From Oscillospiraceae bacterium (GTDB lineage: Bacteria; Bacillota; Clostridia; Oscillospirales; Ruminococcaceae): a DNA stretch of 64,000 bases. Positions 49,004 to 58,770 of this stretch are shown in pieces (the first letter of the stretch is position 1; every line of letters begins with the position of its first letter). The DNA is taken from contig JAFZGF010000051.1 of the NCBI GenBank assembly GCA_017555565.1, positions 1-64,000 on the forward strand, read 5' to 3'. The translations under genes were made by a program, and so were the position numbers. The notes below the pieces were generated by a model that saw only the letters and a program-made list of their open reading frames with translations, did not search any database and was not told the origin of the DNA.

Positions 49004-49549
49004 ATGACAAAAAAATTTGAAGAAAAAATGACAAGTGCTGTAAAGCATCTTGAAGCAGAATATGCATCAGTTCGTGCAGGTAGAGCAAATCCAGGCGTTC
49101 TTGATAAAGTAACAGTTGACTACTATGGTGTTGCTACTCCTATCAACCAGGTGGCTTCCGTTTCAGTTACAGAAGCAAGAACACTTTCTATCCAGCCATG
49201 GGACAGAAGTCTGCTTAAACCTGTAGTTAAAGCTATCCAGATGTCCGATGTTGGCATCAACCCAATTGACGACGGTATCAGCATTCGTCTTGTATTCCCA
49301 GCTCCAACAGAAGAACGTCGTAAAGCCCTTGCAAAAGATGTATCCAAAATGGCTGAAGATGCAAAAGTTGCAGTAAGAAATGTAAGACGCGATGCAATGG
49401 ATAAATTCAAAGCTGCTAAAAAAGCTGGCGAACTTACAGAAGACGACCAGAAAAAACTGGAAGAAAAAATGCAGAAAATTACAGATAAATTCATCAAGGA
49501 AATTGATGAAGTTGCAGCCAAGAAAACTAAAGAAGTTATGGAACTGTAA
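49004..49549 (+). CDS. frr: Ribosome recycling factor
   Basis: The 181-residue protein has the RRF signatures VRAGRANPGVLDKVTVDYYG and ISIRLVFPAPTEERRKALAK and the long C-terminal helix. It splits post-termination ribosomes together with EF-G. GGAGAG precedes the ATG, 16 bases after pyrH. A terminator follows, partly separating it from uppS. Confidence 0.97.
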   Translation: MTKKFEEKMTSAVKHLEAEYASVRAGRANPGVLDKVTVDYYGVATPINQVASVSVTEARTLSIQPWDRSLLKPVVKAIQMSDVGINPIDDGISIRLVFPAPTEERRKALAKDVSKMAEDAKVAVRNVRRDAMDKFKAAKKAGELTEDDQKKLEEKMQKITDKFIKEIDEVAAKKTKEVMEL

Positions 49550-49572
49550 TTCATTTACTGAGTCTATTTATC

Positions 49573-49606
49573 AAGGGGCATATGGTATAATATGCCCTTT
49601 ATTTTT
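49573..49606 (+). terminator. Terminator between frr and uppS
   Basis: AAGGGGCATA (49573-49582) pairs with TATGCCCTTT (49591-49600) with one G-U pair, followed by ATTTTTT. Confidence 0.8.
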
Positions 49607-49631
49607 TCATATACAATAAATGAGGAAAATT

Positions 49632-50339
49632 ATGGATAAAAATATTGTGATACCTAAACATATTGGTATTATCATGGATGGCAATGGTCGCTGGGCAAAG
49701 AAAAGAATGCTGCCACGAAATATGGGTCACAAAAAGGGGGCCGAAGTTTTTCAGGATATTACAAGATACTGTAATGAACTGGGTCTTGAGTCAGTAACTT
49801 TCTATGCCTTTTCAACAGAAAACTGGAAAAGACCTATAGAAGAAGTAAACGGAATAATGTCCCTTCTTAAAGAATATCTTATAAAGGCTTTTGACTACGA
49901 AAAAGAAAATAACAGAGTAGTTTTTCTCGGTGATAAATCTGCTTTCAGCGGTGAACTGCTGGAACTTATGCTGGATATCGAAGAAAAAACAAAAGACAGA
50001 AAAGGTATGACATTAAATATCGCCCTTAACTATGGCGCAAGAAATGAGATTGTACATGCAACAAAGTCTATTGCTGAAATGGTTAAAAACGGAGAAATAA
50101 GCATAGATGATATTGATGAACAGCTCATTAGTGATAACCTTTATACAAAAGGTCAGCCAGACCCTGACTTCATCCTCAGACCAAGCGGAGAAAAACGTAT
50201 TTCAAACTTCTTGCTGTGGCAGATAGCCTATTCAGAATTTGTGTATATGGATGTTCTCTGGCCTGATTTTACTAGAAAAGATTTAGACGATGCCATCATT
50301 GAATTTAACAGAAGAAACAGAAGATTTGGTGGCGTTTAA
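49632..50339 (+). CDS. uppS: Isoprenyl transferase (undecaprenyl diphosphate synthase)
   Basis: The 235-residue protein shows the cis-prenyltransferase motifs: HIGIIMDGNGRWAKKR, the LTFYAFSTENW-like VTFYAFSTENWKRP, and RPSGEKRISNFLLWQ near the end. It makes the lipid carrier for cell-wall synthesis. ATG 49632 has GAGGA just before it; the ATG at 49620 lacks a site. It ends nine bases before cdsA. Confidence 0.95.
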   Translation: MDKNIVIPKHIGIIMDGNGRWAKKRMLPRNMGHKKGAEVFQDITRYCNELGLESVTFYAFSTENWKRPIEEVNGIMSLLKEYLIKAFDYEKENNRVVFLGDKSAFSGELLELMLDIEEKTKDRKGMTLNIALNYGARNEIVHATKSIAEMVKNGEISIDDIDEQLISDNLYTKGQPDPDFILRPSGEKRISNFLLWQIAYSEFVYMDVLWPDFTRKDLDDAIIEFNRRNRRFGGV

Positions 50340-50348
50340 GGAGTTTAT

Positions 50349-51224
50349 ATGAAAACGAGAGTTATTTCTTCATTGGCAGGTATTGCTTTATTACTTGTTA
50401 TATTGACTGCTTTTCATAAAGTAACTTTTAATATAATTGCTGTAATAGTATATCTTATATCTTTGTGGGAAATAAGAGGAACATTTAAAGAAAAGAACAC
50501 AGATGTGGTATATATGGTGCTGGCTGTTTTGGGGGCATATTTCCTTCTTCAGCCATATGTACCGCAGGTTAACCATATGTTTATTGTGTGGTTTGTTATG
50601 ACAGCATTTGCTGCCTCAGTTGTGTTCAACTTCCATACTATAGATTTCAAAAATGTGTCTGCAAGCCTGCTATTTGGTATTTATGTACTTATGGGATTCT
50701 ATTCAATATTGAATATGAAAACAAATATGCCATATGCAACATTCGGTTGGGATTCAACATTTATGTTTATATCTTGCTGTACCATTGCCTGGGGTGCTGA
50801 TGTATTTGCTTATTTTGCAGGTTATTTTTTCGGTAAACATAAACTTGCACCTACTTTAAGCCCTAAAAAGACTAAAGAAGGGGCAGTAGGCGGTACAGTT
50901 GGCTCAATAGTTGTAACCTGGGTATTTTTCTGGCTTTACAGTGTGGTGAAACCTATTATTGAGGGTACAGGTATTGCTTATACCATTACACCAAAACAGC
51001 TTGCTTTGCTTGGTGTTCTTGCATTTGTAGGTAGTTTTTACAGCATGTTTGGTGATCTGTTTGCTTCAGCCATCAAGAGACAGGTTGGCATAAAGGACTA
51101 TGGCAATATTATGCCAGGTCATGGTGGTGTGCTTGATAGATTTGACAGTGTGATTCTTGTATCACCACTGGTAAGCGCATTGTCATTTGTTGTTGTAAGC
51201 CGGGGAGGTGTTTTCAATGTATAA
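50349..51224 (+). CDS. cdsA: Phosphatidate cytidylyltransferase
   Basis: The 291-residue membrane protein has about eight helices and the CdsA signature near the C-terminus (FGDLFASAIKRQVGIKDYG and MPGHGGVLDRFDS). It makes CDP-diacylglycerol for phospholipid synthesis. It overlaps the dxr start by eight bases. Confidence 0.93.
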   Translation: MKTRVISSLAGIALLLVILTAFHKVTFNIIAVIVYLISLWEIRGTFKEKNTDVVYMVLAVLGAYFLLQPYVPQVNHMFIVWFVMTAFAASVVFNFHTIDFKNVSASLLFGIYVLMGFYSILNMKTNMPYATFGWDSTFMFISCCTIAWGADVFAYFAGYFFGKHKLAPTLSPKKTKEGAVGGTVGSIVVTWVFFWLYSVVKPIIEGTGIAYTITPKQLALLGVLAFVGSFYSMFGDLFASAIKRQVGIKDYGNIMPGHGGVLDRFDSVILVSPLVSALSFVVVSRGGVFNV

Positions 51225-52371
51225 AAATATAATTGTTCTTGGCTCCACAGGATCTATTGGTACTCAAACACTTGATGTGTGTCGTAAACACAATATCAAT
51301 GTAATTGCTATTTCTGCAAACAGAAGTGTTGAAACTATCGAACAGCAGATTTTAGAATTCAAACCGGAATATGTATGCTTAACAGATGAAGCCGCAGGCA
51401 ATAATTTTAAAAGCAGGGCAGAAGAATTGGGAGTAAAGCTTCTTATTGGTAAGCAGGGATTGGTTACATTGGCTCAATTAGAAGTTGAAGATACAGTTGT
51501 CCTTAATGCAGTTGTGGGCATTGCAGGGCTTGAAGCAACACTGGCGGCTATTGAAAGCGGCAAGGATGTTGCTCTTGCCAATAAAGAAAGTCTTGTTACA
51601 GGCGGAAAACTGGTTATGGATGCTGTAAAACGCAACAACGTAAAACTTTTGCCTGTAGATAGCGAACATTCTGCAATTTTCCAGTGTCTTCAGGACCCAT
51701 ACAGTGCAAAGAAGCTGAAAAAAATTATTCTTACTGCTTCTGGTGGTCCTTTCTTTGGATATACAAAAGAACAACTGGAAACAGTTACAAAAGCCCAGGC
51801 CCTTAAACATCCTAACTGGTCCATGGGTTCAAAAATTACAATAGATTCTGCATCACTTATGAACAAAGGGCTTGAACTTATTGAAGCAGTATGGCTTTTT
51901 GATGTTAAGCCAAGTGATGTCCAGATAGTAGTACACAGACAGAGTATCATTCATTCAGCGGTACAGTATGTTGACAACAGCGTAATTGCACAGCTGGGTG
52001 TGCCTGATATGCGTCTGCCTATTCAGTATGCAATCACTTATCCAGACAGATTTGAATGCCCAGCAGATGAACTGGACTTTTTCGCAATGAAAGACCTTAC
52101 ATTTGCTCCGGCAGATCCAGATACATTCCTTTGTCTGAAAGCTGCAATTGAAGCTATCGATAGAGGTGGTTTGTATCCTTGTGCTGTGAACGGTGCAAAC
52201 GAAAGAGCCGTTCAGCTGTTCCTTGAAGATAAGATTGCATTTGCCGACATCGGCAGAATTGTTTACAAAGTGCTTTCATATTTTGATTTCTCCAGCGAAT
52301 ATACTTTGGAAGAAGTATTTGAAACTGACAGAAAGGCAAGGGCCTTTGTAGACGCAGAATTATTGAAATAG
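51217..52371 (+). CDS. dxr: 1-deoxy-D-xylulose 5-phosphate reductoisomerase
   Basis: The 384-residue protein is Dxr: NADPH-binding GSTGSIGTQTLDV, ALANKESLVTGG, LPVDSEHSAIFQ, TASGGPFF and HPNWSMGSKITIDSASLMNKGLE in sections. It catalyses the first committed step of the MEP isoprenoid pathway; ispG is two genes on. ATG 51217 is chosen for its GGAGGTG site, which lies inside cdsA. Confidence 0.97.
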   Translation: MYKNIIVLGSTGSIGTQTLDVCRKHNINVIAISANRSVETIEQQILEFKPEYVCLTDEAAGNNFKSRAEELGVKLLIGKQGLVTLAQLEVEDTVVLNAVVGIAGLEATLAAIESGKDVALANKESLVTGGKLVMDAVKRNNVKLLPVDSEHSAIFQCLQDPYSAKKLKKIILTASGGPFFGYTKEQLETVTKAQALKHPNWSMGSKITIDSASLMNKGLELIEAVWLFDVKPSDVQIVVHRQSIIHSAVQYVDNSVIAQLGVPDMRLPIQYAITYPDRFECPADELDFFAMKDLTFAPADPDTFLCLKAAIEAIDRGGLYPCAVNGANERAVQLFLEDKIAFADIGRIVYKVLSYFDFSSEYTLEEVFETDRKARAFVDAELLK

Positions 52372-52387
52372 AGGTTTTTATTATTTA

Positions 52388-53410
52388 ATGAGCATAATTG
52401 TTTCTATTTTGGTTTTCAGCGTGGTAATAATTATCCATGAACTTGGACATTTTATCATGGCGAAAGCAAGTGGAATTAAAGTAAATGAATTCAGCATAGG
52501 TATGGGGCCACAGTTGTTTGGCAAAACAATAGGGGAAACAGAATACTCTGTTCGAGCATTTCCTATAGGTGGATATGTTGCAATGGAAGGTGAAGATGAA
52601 GAAAGTGATGCAGAAGGTTCATTTAATTCTGTACCTGTCCAGAGCCGCATAGGTGTTGTTATAGCAGGCGCTGTAATGAATATGGTACTGGGATTTCTGG
52701 TGCTGCTTTACCTTACCAATATGCAGACATACATTACAAGTAAAACTGTAAGTAGCTTTTATGAAGGTGCTATGACTCAGCAGACAGGTCTTCAGGTTGG
52801 CGATGAAATTATTGCTATAAATGGCAGAAAATGTTATATAGCCAATGATGTAATATATGAATTTGCAAGAACACAAAATGGTGTTGCAGATTTTACCGTA
52901 ATCCGTGATGGTAAAAAAATCGAACTGGAAGACGTAACATTTGAAACATATACAGATGAAGAAACAGGCCTTAAACAGATGGTTATTGATTTTACTGTTG
53001 AACCGATAACAAAAACTGTTTCAACTGTGCTGACGGAAGCTGCAAACTGGACTATATCTCTTGCCAGAATGGTTTTTCTCAGTCTTGTAGACCTTATTAC
53101 CGGTAATGTTGCCATTAATCAGATGTCAGGTCCGGTTGGTATAGTGTCTACCATAAGTGAGGCTGTAAGTTATGGCATTGAATCTGTTCTTATGATTCTT
53201 GCTATGATTACCATCAACCTTGGTGTGTTTAACCTTCTTCCATTTCCGGCACTTGATGGAGGCAGACTGGTATTTCTTCTGATAGAACTTGTACGTGGTA
53301 AGCCTATTGATCAGAAATATGAAATGTGGGTTAATGGCGCAGGCATGCTGGTTTTATTTGCGTTTATGATTTTTGTTACTTTTAGCGATATTACACGCTT
53401 ATTCAGATAA
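52388..53410 (+). CDS. rseP: Site-2 metalloprotease RseP/RasP
   Basis: The 340-residue membrane protease has the zinc motif HELGH at about 17-21, a PDZ domain at about 125-210, and the NLLPFPALDGGRLVF motif with the third ligand. Homologues cut membrane anchors of anti-sigma factors and cleaved signal peptides. ATG 52388 follows AGAGG loosely, with an AT-rich gap. Its position between dxr and ispG is standard in Firmicutes. Confidence 0.93.
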   Translation: MSIIVSILVFSVVIIIHELGHFIMAKASGIKVNEFSIGMGPQLFGKTIGETEYSVRAFPIGGYVAMEGEDEESDAEGSFNSVPVQSRIGVVIAGAVMNMVLGFLVLLYLTNMQTYITSKTVSSFYEGAMTQQTGLQVGDEIIAINGRKCYIANDVIYEFARTQNGVADFTVIRDGKKIELEDVTFETYTDEETGLKQMVIDFTVEPITKTVSTVLTEAANWTISLARMVFLSLVDLITGNVAINQMSGPVGIVSTISEAVSYGIESVLMILAMITINLGVFNLLPFPALDGGRLVFLLIELVRGKPIDQKYEMWVNGAGMLVLFAFMIFVTFSDITRLFR

Positions 53411-53424
53411 AAATGGTGAATTTT

Positions 53425-54486
53425 ATGAGACATAATAAGAGACAGGTTAAAGTTGGTAATGTTTATCTGGGCGGGGATAATCCTATTCTTGTTCAGAGTA
53501 TGCTTAATGTAAAGTCAAAAGATGTGCAGGGAAATGTGCGGCAGGCTGTTGCACTTGAAAAAGAAGGCTGTCAGATTGTTCGTGTATCTGTACCTACCTT
53601 GGAAGATGTGCGTCTTATTGAAGCTATCAAAAAGGAAGTTAAAATTCCTCTTGTAGCAGATATTCATTTTGACCATCGTATTGCTATTGCCGCTGTTGAA
53701 GCTGGTATTGATAAAGTTCGTATTAACCCAGGCAATATAGGTGATGATGACAGGGTGAGACAGGTTGTTAAGGCATGTCGGGCACACAATGTTCCAATCA
53801 GAATTGGTGTAAATGCTGGCAGTCTCGAAAAAGATATACTCGCAAAATATGGTGCTCTTACTCCAGATGCACTTTGTGAAAGTGCAATGTACCACATCAG
53901 ACTGTTGGAAAAATTTGATTTCAATGATATCGTTGTATCAATAAAATCTTCCAATGTTCCTACGATGGTTCAGGCTTACAGACAGCTGGATAAAATGTGT
54001 AATTACCCATTACATCTTGGTGTTACAGAAGCAGGTACATATCGTATGGGCCTTATCAAGTCAGGTATGGGTATCGGTGCACTGCTTATGGATGGTATCG
54101 GTGACACATTGCGTGTTTCACTTACAGACTCACCACTTAAAGAAATTCCTGCAGGTTTTGATATTCTCCGTGCTGCAGGCATCAAAGTACCGGGTCCAGA
54201 AATTATTTCCTGCCCAACCTGTGGCAGAACAAACCTTGATGTAGCAGCTATAGCAACACAGGTTGAAGAAAGACTTAAAGGTATAAACAAGGATATTAAA
54301 GTTGCTGTAATGGGTTGTGCTGTTAATGGTCCTGGCGAAGCAAGAGAAGCAGATATCGGCATCGCATGCGGTGTGGACAATGCTGTGCTTTTCAAAAAGG
54401 GCGAAAAGGTAAAAGTTCTTAAAGGCGACTTTATTGATGAATTTGTAAAAGACATTTACAGTTTTTTAGAGGAAAAAAGTGAGTAA
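53425..54486 (+). CDS. ispG: 4-hydroxy-3-methylbut-2-enyl-diphosphate synthase
   Basis: The 353-residue protein is the Fe-S enzyme IspG: the TIM barrel with ILVQSMLNVKSKD, VADIHFDHRIAIAA, KVRINPGNIG, and the cluster Cys residues in SCPTCGRTNLD and MGCAVNGPGEA. ATG 53425 has GGTGA before it; an ATG at 53413 is in frame but precedes that site. Its last codons overlap the polC start by eight bases. Confidence 0.96.
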   Translation: MRHNKRQVKVGNVYLGGDNPILVQSMLNVKSKDVQGNVRQAVALEKEGCQIVRVSVPTLEDVRLIEAIKKEVKIPLVADIHFDHRIAIAAVEAGIDKVRINPGNIGDDDRVRQVVKACRAHNVPIRIGVNAGSLEKDILAKYGALTPDALCESAMYHIRLLEKFDFNDIVVSIKSSNVPTMVQAYRQLDKMCNYPLHLGVTEAGTYRMGLIKSGMGIGALLMDGIGDTLRVSLTDSPLKEIPAGFDILRAAGIKVPGPEIISCPTCGRTNLDVAAIATQVEERLKGINKDIKVAVMGCAVNGPGEAREADIGIACGVDNAVLFKKGEKVKVLKGDFIDEFVKDIYSFLEEKSE

Positions 54487-57400
54487 TTTAATACTTTCAG
54501 TATTCAGTGACTACAACAGTCCTGAATTTATAAACGAATTTTATAATGTATATCTTGATAAAATTGATGTACACCGTAAAAATTCACATCTTTCAGCCGT
54601 GATTTCATCGTCACGGCTTGTGCCTTATAATGCAGTAGAAAATTTTGCATCATTTCTGGCATACAAATACCCAGAATATTCTATTTCCATCATAAATAAA
54701 TTTGATTTCGGTACATTTTCTACAAAACATTTAAATACGCTTATTCAGCATTTTTGTGATGATATAGTAAACGTGCCGTTGAATTATTTCAAAAAATCTG
54801 AGGTCAGCTTTGATAACAATATTCTGAATATTACAGTAGACAAAGGCTACAGTTTTCTTAAAGGCTGTGAGTTTGAAAAAGCTTTATCAGAATATATCCA
54901 GACATTGTCAGGTGCTTTAGTACCTGTAAAGCTTGTAAAAACAGTATGCGAAGAAGAATCAGAGCCAATGGTTATTCTCCCTCCTGTAGTGAAAATGGTT
55001 GAGAAAAAGCCACAGTATACAGACTTTACAATCGACGGTCTTGATATAAAAGACAGTTCGGTAAAGGTATTTATGGGTAAATATACTGCGCCGAAAAACC
55101 TTATGTCTATTGACGATGCCCTTATACAGAATGGCAAGGTAATGGTATGGGGCAAGGTATTCGCTACAGCACAGCAGGGGAATTTCAGAAAGATATATAT
55201 TTATTCCATCACGGATGGTACAAACTCTATAAATGTTAAAATTCTGCTTGACCCAAATGAAAAGAATTTTGATAAATGGGATAGTGTAAAACCAGGTATG
55301 CACTTTCTTGTGCGCGGTGACTGTCAGCTTGATAAATATGAACGTGACTATGTAATTATGCCATATGACATTATTACATTTGATGTAAAACCAAAAAAAG
55401 ACGAAGCCGAAGTAAAAAGGGTGGAACTTCATTTGCATACAAAACTTTCTTCTATGGATGCTTTGATAGCTCCGGATGAAGCTGTAAGCTATGCATATAA
55501 ACTTGGTCATAAAGCTGTTGCTATTACAGACCATGGTGTGGCTCAGGGTTTCCCACAAGCTATGCTTGAGTGTGACAAAATTCAGAAAAATGACCCGGAT
55601 TTCAAAGTTATTTATGGCTGTGAAGGATACTTGGTTGATAATATTGTCAATGTTTATCAAGGTGATTACGCAGGCAAAATGCGAGATACAGAGTTCGTTA
55701 TTTTCGATATAGAAAGTACAGGACTTAATCCTAACACAGAAACTATTACAGAAATCGGGGCTATCCGTTGGAAAGATGGAGAAGTGCTGGAAGAGTTCCA
55801 TACATATGCCGACCCTGGTAAAGCTATTCCTAAAAATATAGTGGAACTCACTGGTATAACTGATGATATGGTGCGGGGCGCGCCAGGACAAAAAGAAGCC
55901 ATAGAAATGTTCAAATCCTTTATCGGGGATGGAATTCTGGTGGCCCATAATGCTGCTGGATTTGACGTTAACTTTATTAAAGTAAATGCAGCTAAAGTCG
56001 GAACAGATTTCAAATACCAGTTCCTTGATACATTGCCTTTGGCAAGAAATCTGCTCCAAGATCTTAAAAATCATAAACTTGACACTTTGGCTGAACACTA
56101 CCGACTGGGGAATTTCAATCATCATCGTGCCACAGACGATGCCGTTATGCTATCTAAAATCTTCAATGGTCTTATTGAAGATCTGGAAAAGCAAGGAATC
56201 TACAATATAGAAAAAATAAACTCTGATTTAAGTAGTACAGATAAATTACCAAGAAGAAGCAATCATATAATATTACTTGCAAAATCACAGTTAGGGGTAA
56301 AAAATCTCTATAAACTTATATCATTTGCTCATCTTGATTATTTCTTTAAAACTCCACGTATGCCAAAAAGCGAAATTATCAAGCATAGAGAAGGACTTAT
56401 TATAGGTTCCGCCTGTGAAGCTGGTGAAATTTACAGAGCTATTATTGATGGTAGAAGCTATGATGAATTACTTAAAATAGCTGATTTTTACGATTTTCTT
56501 GAAATTCAGCCTCTTGGCAACAACGAATTTATGGTTAGGGACGGCAAAGTTGAGTCAAATGCTGTACTTGAAGATTACAACAAGCTGATTGTAAAGCTTG
56601 GTGAAGATTTGAATAAGCCAGTAGTTGCAACTGGGGATGTACATTTTCTTACAATGGATGATGCACAGTACCGTGCAATACTTATGGCTGGTATGGGTTT
56701 CTCTGATGCTGACCAGCAGGCACCTTTGTACTTCCGCACTACTGAAGAAATGCTGAAAGAATTTGCATATCTTGGTGAAGAAAAAGCATATGAAGTAGTA
56801 GTTACCAATACAAACCTCATTGCAGATATGATAGAACCTGGTATTCGTGCTATCCCTAAAGGCACATTCCCACCAAGTATTGATGGTGCTGAAGAAGAAC
56901 TGCGTGAAGCAACATACAGAAAATTAAAAAATCTTTATGGCGAAAATCCTCCACAGCTTATTGTAGAGCGTGTAGAAAAAGAACTTAACAGCGTTATACG
57001 GCATGGTTATGCGGTTCTTTATGTAATTGCAAAAAAACTTGTACAGAACAGTGAAGAAAATGGTTACCTTGTAGGTTCCCGTGGTTCTGTAGGTTCATCT
57101 TCACTGGCTTTCTTTGCCGGCATTTCCGAAGTTAACCCTCTGCCGCCACATTGGCTGTGTAAAAAGTGTCAGTACTCTGATTTTAATGTTCCAGAGGATG
57201 TTCTTACGGGTTTTGACCTTGAAGATAAATACTGTCCTGTTTGCGGCGAAAAAATGTACGGTGATGGTAACGACATCCCGTTTGAAACATTCCTTGGTTT
57301 CAATGGGGACAAAGAACCTGATATAGACCTTAACTTTTCTGGTGAGTACCAGGCCAATGCCCATAGATACACCGAAGATCTGTTTGGCCACGAATATGTT

Positions 57401-58759
57401 TTTAAAGCTGGTACAGTTTCTGCTCTTCAGGATAAAACTGCATACGGATATGTAAAAAAATATCTGGACGAGAGAGGCCTTACTAAAAATAAAGCAGAAG
57501 AAAACAGACTTACACTTGGTTGTTCAGGTGTAAAGAAAACCACAGGCCAGCATCCTGGTGGTATGGTTGTTGTGCCATCGAATCACGAGGTTTATGACTT
57601 CTGTCCTGTTCAGCACCCTGCTGATTCAAAGGAAAAAGGTGTTATTACAACACATTTCGAGTTTAAATATCTTCATGATACTTTGCTCAAACTTGATATT
57701 CTGGGCCACGATGTACCTACAATGTATAAGCATCTTGAAGACCTTACAGGTATAAAAATGGCAGATGTTCCTATGAACGATAAGCAAGTTTATAAAATGC
57801 TTACAAGTACAGAACCTATCGGTGTTTCACCTGATGATATCCAGAGTCTTACAGCTACCTTTGGTATTCCGGAATTGGGTACAGACTTTGTTCGTCAGAT
57901 GCTTATCGAAGCACAGCCACAGACATTTGCTGACCTTATTCAGATTTCCGGTCTGTCACATGGTACTGACGTTTGGATAGGCAATGCGCAGGAACTTATT
58001 AAAAATAAAACCTGCACTATTTCCGAGGTTATAGGCACACGTGACGATATTATGCTCACACTTATTAAAAAAGGTGTAGATAAGTCTAAAGCCTTTAAAA
58101 TTATGGAAATTACCCGTAAAGGTAAAGCGGCAAAAGAATTCAATGCAGAAACAGAAGATATGCTGCGTAGTCATGGGGTAGAAGAGTGGTATATTGACAG
58201 CTGTAAAAAAATCAAATATATGTTCCCTAAAGCTCACGCGGTTGCTTATCTTATGGCGGCTATACGACTTATGTGGTTTAAGCTTTACTATCCGGTAGAA
58301 TTTTATGCCACATATTTCACAGTACGTGGTGAAGCAATCGACTATGAGGCTGCCGTAGGTGGCAAGGCAGTTGCGACAAAAAAACTTAAAGAAGTAACAG
58401 CACGTCTTAAAATAGAAAAAACTGCAAAAGACGAAGAATTACGTACATCCTTGCAGATGGTATCTGAAATGCTAGCCCGCGGATACGAGTTTTTACCTAT
58501 TAAATTAGGTGAAAGCAAGGCCAAAAAATATGCTGTTGTAGACGGCAAAATCCGTCTTCCATATATGTCACTTAAAGGTGTAGGTGAAACAGCTGCAATG
58601 CAGCTGGAAAAAGCCTGCCAGGACAACACAGAGTTTTTGTCAGTAGAAGATTTCCAGAAAGCTTCTGGTGCATCATCTGCGGTTATTGATACTCTGTACG
58701 AAGTTGGTGCTTTGGGTGATATGCCAAGAACAAATCAGGTTTCATTATTTATGGATTAA
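54479..58759 (+). CDS. polC: DNA polymerase III PolC-type alpha subunit
   Basis: The 1426-residue replicase has the PolC order: an N-terminal domain, an OB fold (about 215-300), a PHP domain split by the DEDDh proofreading exonuclease (FVIFDIESTGLN at about 410-421), and the polymerase core with a Cys4 zinc site (CKKC and CPVCGEKM). It is the main leading-strand polymerase of low-GC Gram-positives. The start is GTG 54479 with GAGGAAAA before it, inside ispG. Confidence 0.97.
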   Translation: MSNLILSVFSDYNSPEFINEFYNVYLDKIDVHRKNSHLSAVISSSRLVPYNAVENFASFLAYKYPEYSISIINKFDFGTFSTKHLNTLIQHFCDDIVNVPLNYFKKSEVSFDNNILNITVDKGYSFLKGCEFEKALSEYIQTLSGALVPVKLVKTVCEEESEPMVILPPVVKMVEKKPQYTDFTIDGLDIKDSSVKVFMGKYTAPKNLMSIDDALIQNGKVMVWGKVFATAQQGNFRKIYIYSITDGTNSINVKILLDPNEKNFDKWDSVKPGMHFLVRGDCQLDKYERDYVIMPYDIITFDVKPKKDEAEVKRVELHLHTKLSSMDALIAPDEAVSYAYKLGHKAVAITDHGVAQGFPQAMLECDKIQKNDPDFKVIYGCEGYLVDNIVNVYQGDYAGKMRDTEFVIFDIESTGLNPNTETITEIGAIRWKDGEVLEEFHTYADPGKAIPKNIVELTGITDDMVRGAPGQKEAIEMFKSFIGDGILVAHNAAGFDVNFIKVNAAKVGTDFKYQFLDTLPLARNLLQDLKNHKLDTLAEHYRLGNFNHHRATDDAVMLSKIFNGLIEDLEKQGIYNIEKINSDLSSTDKLPRRSNHIILLAKSQLGVKNLYKLISFAHLDYFFKTPRMPKSEIIKHREGLIIGSACEAGEIYRAIIDGRSYDELLKIADFYDFLEIQPLGNNEFMVRDGKVESNAVLEDYNKLIVKLGEDLNKPVVATGDVHFLTMDDAQYRAILMAGMGFSDADQQAPLYFRTTEEMLKEFAYLGEEKAYEVVVTNTNLIADMIEPGIRAIPKGTFPPSIDGAEEELREATYRKLKNLYGENPPQLIVERVEKELNSVIRHGYAVLYVIAKKLVQNSEENGYLVGSRGSVGSSSLAFFAGISEVNPLPPHWLCKKCQYSDFNVPEDVLTGFDLEDKYCPVCGEKMYGDGNDIPFETFLGFNGDKEPDIDLNFSGEYQANAHRYTEDLFGHEYVFKAGTVSALQDKTAYGYVKKYLDERGLTKNKAEENRLTLGCSGVKKTTGQHPGGMVVVPSNHEVYDFCPVQHPADSKEKGVITTHFEFKYLHDTLLKLDILGHDVPTMYKHLEDLTGIKMADVPMNDKQVYKMLTSTEPIGVSPDDIQSLTATFGIPELGTDFVRQMLIEAQPQTFADLIQISGLSHGTDVWIGNAQELIKNKTCTISEVIGTRDDIMLTLIKKGVDKSKAFKIMEITRKGKAAKEFNAETEDMLRSHGVEEWYIDSCKKIKYMFPKAHAVAYLMAAIRLMWFKLYYPVEFYATYFTVRGEAIDYEAAVGGKAVATKKLKEVTARLKIEKTAKDEELRTSLQMVSEMLARGYEFLPIKLGESKAKKYAVVDGKIRLPYMSLKGVGETAAMQLEKACQDNTEFLSVEDFQKASGASSAVIDTLYEVGALGDMPRTNQVSLFMD

Positions 58760-58770
58760 GAGGTGATAGG

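Noticed and set aside
54959..56125. 388-codon minus-strand open frame inside polC
   Set aside because: It is antisense to conserved PolC domains, has an aromatic-rich shadow composition and no ribosome site.
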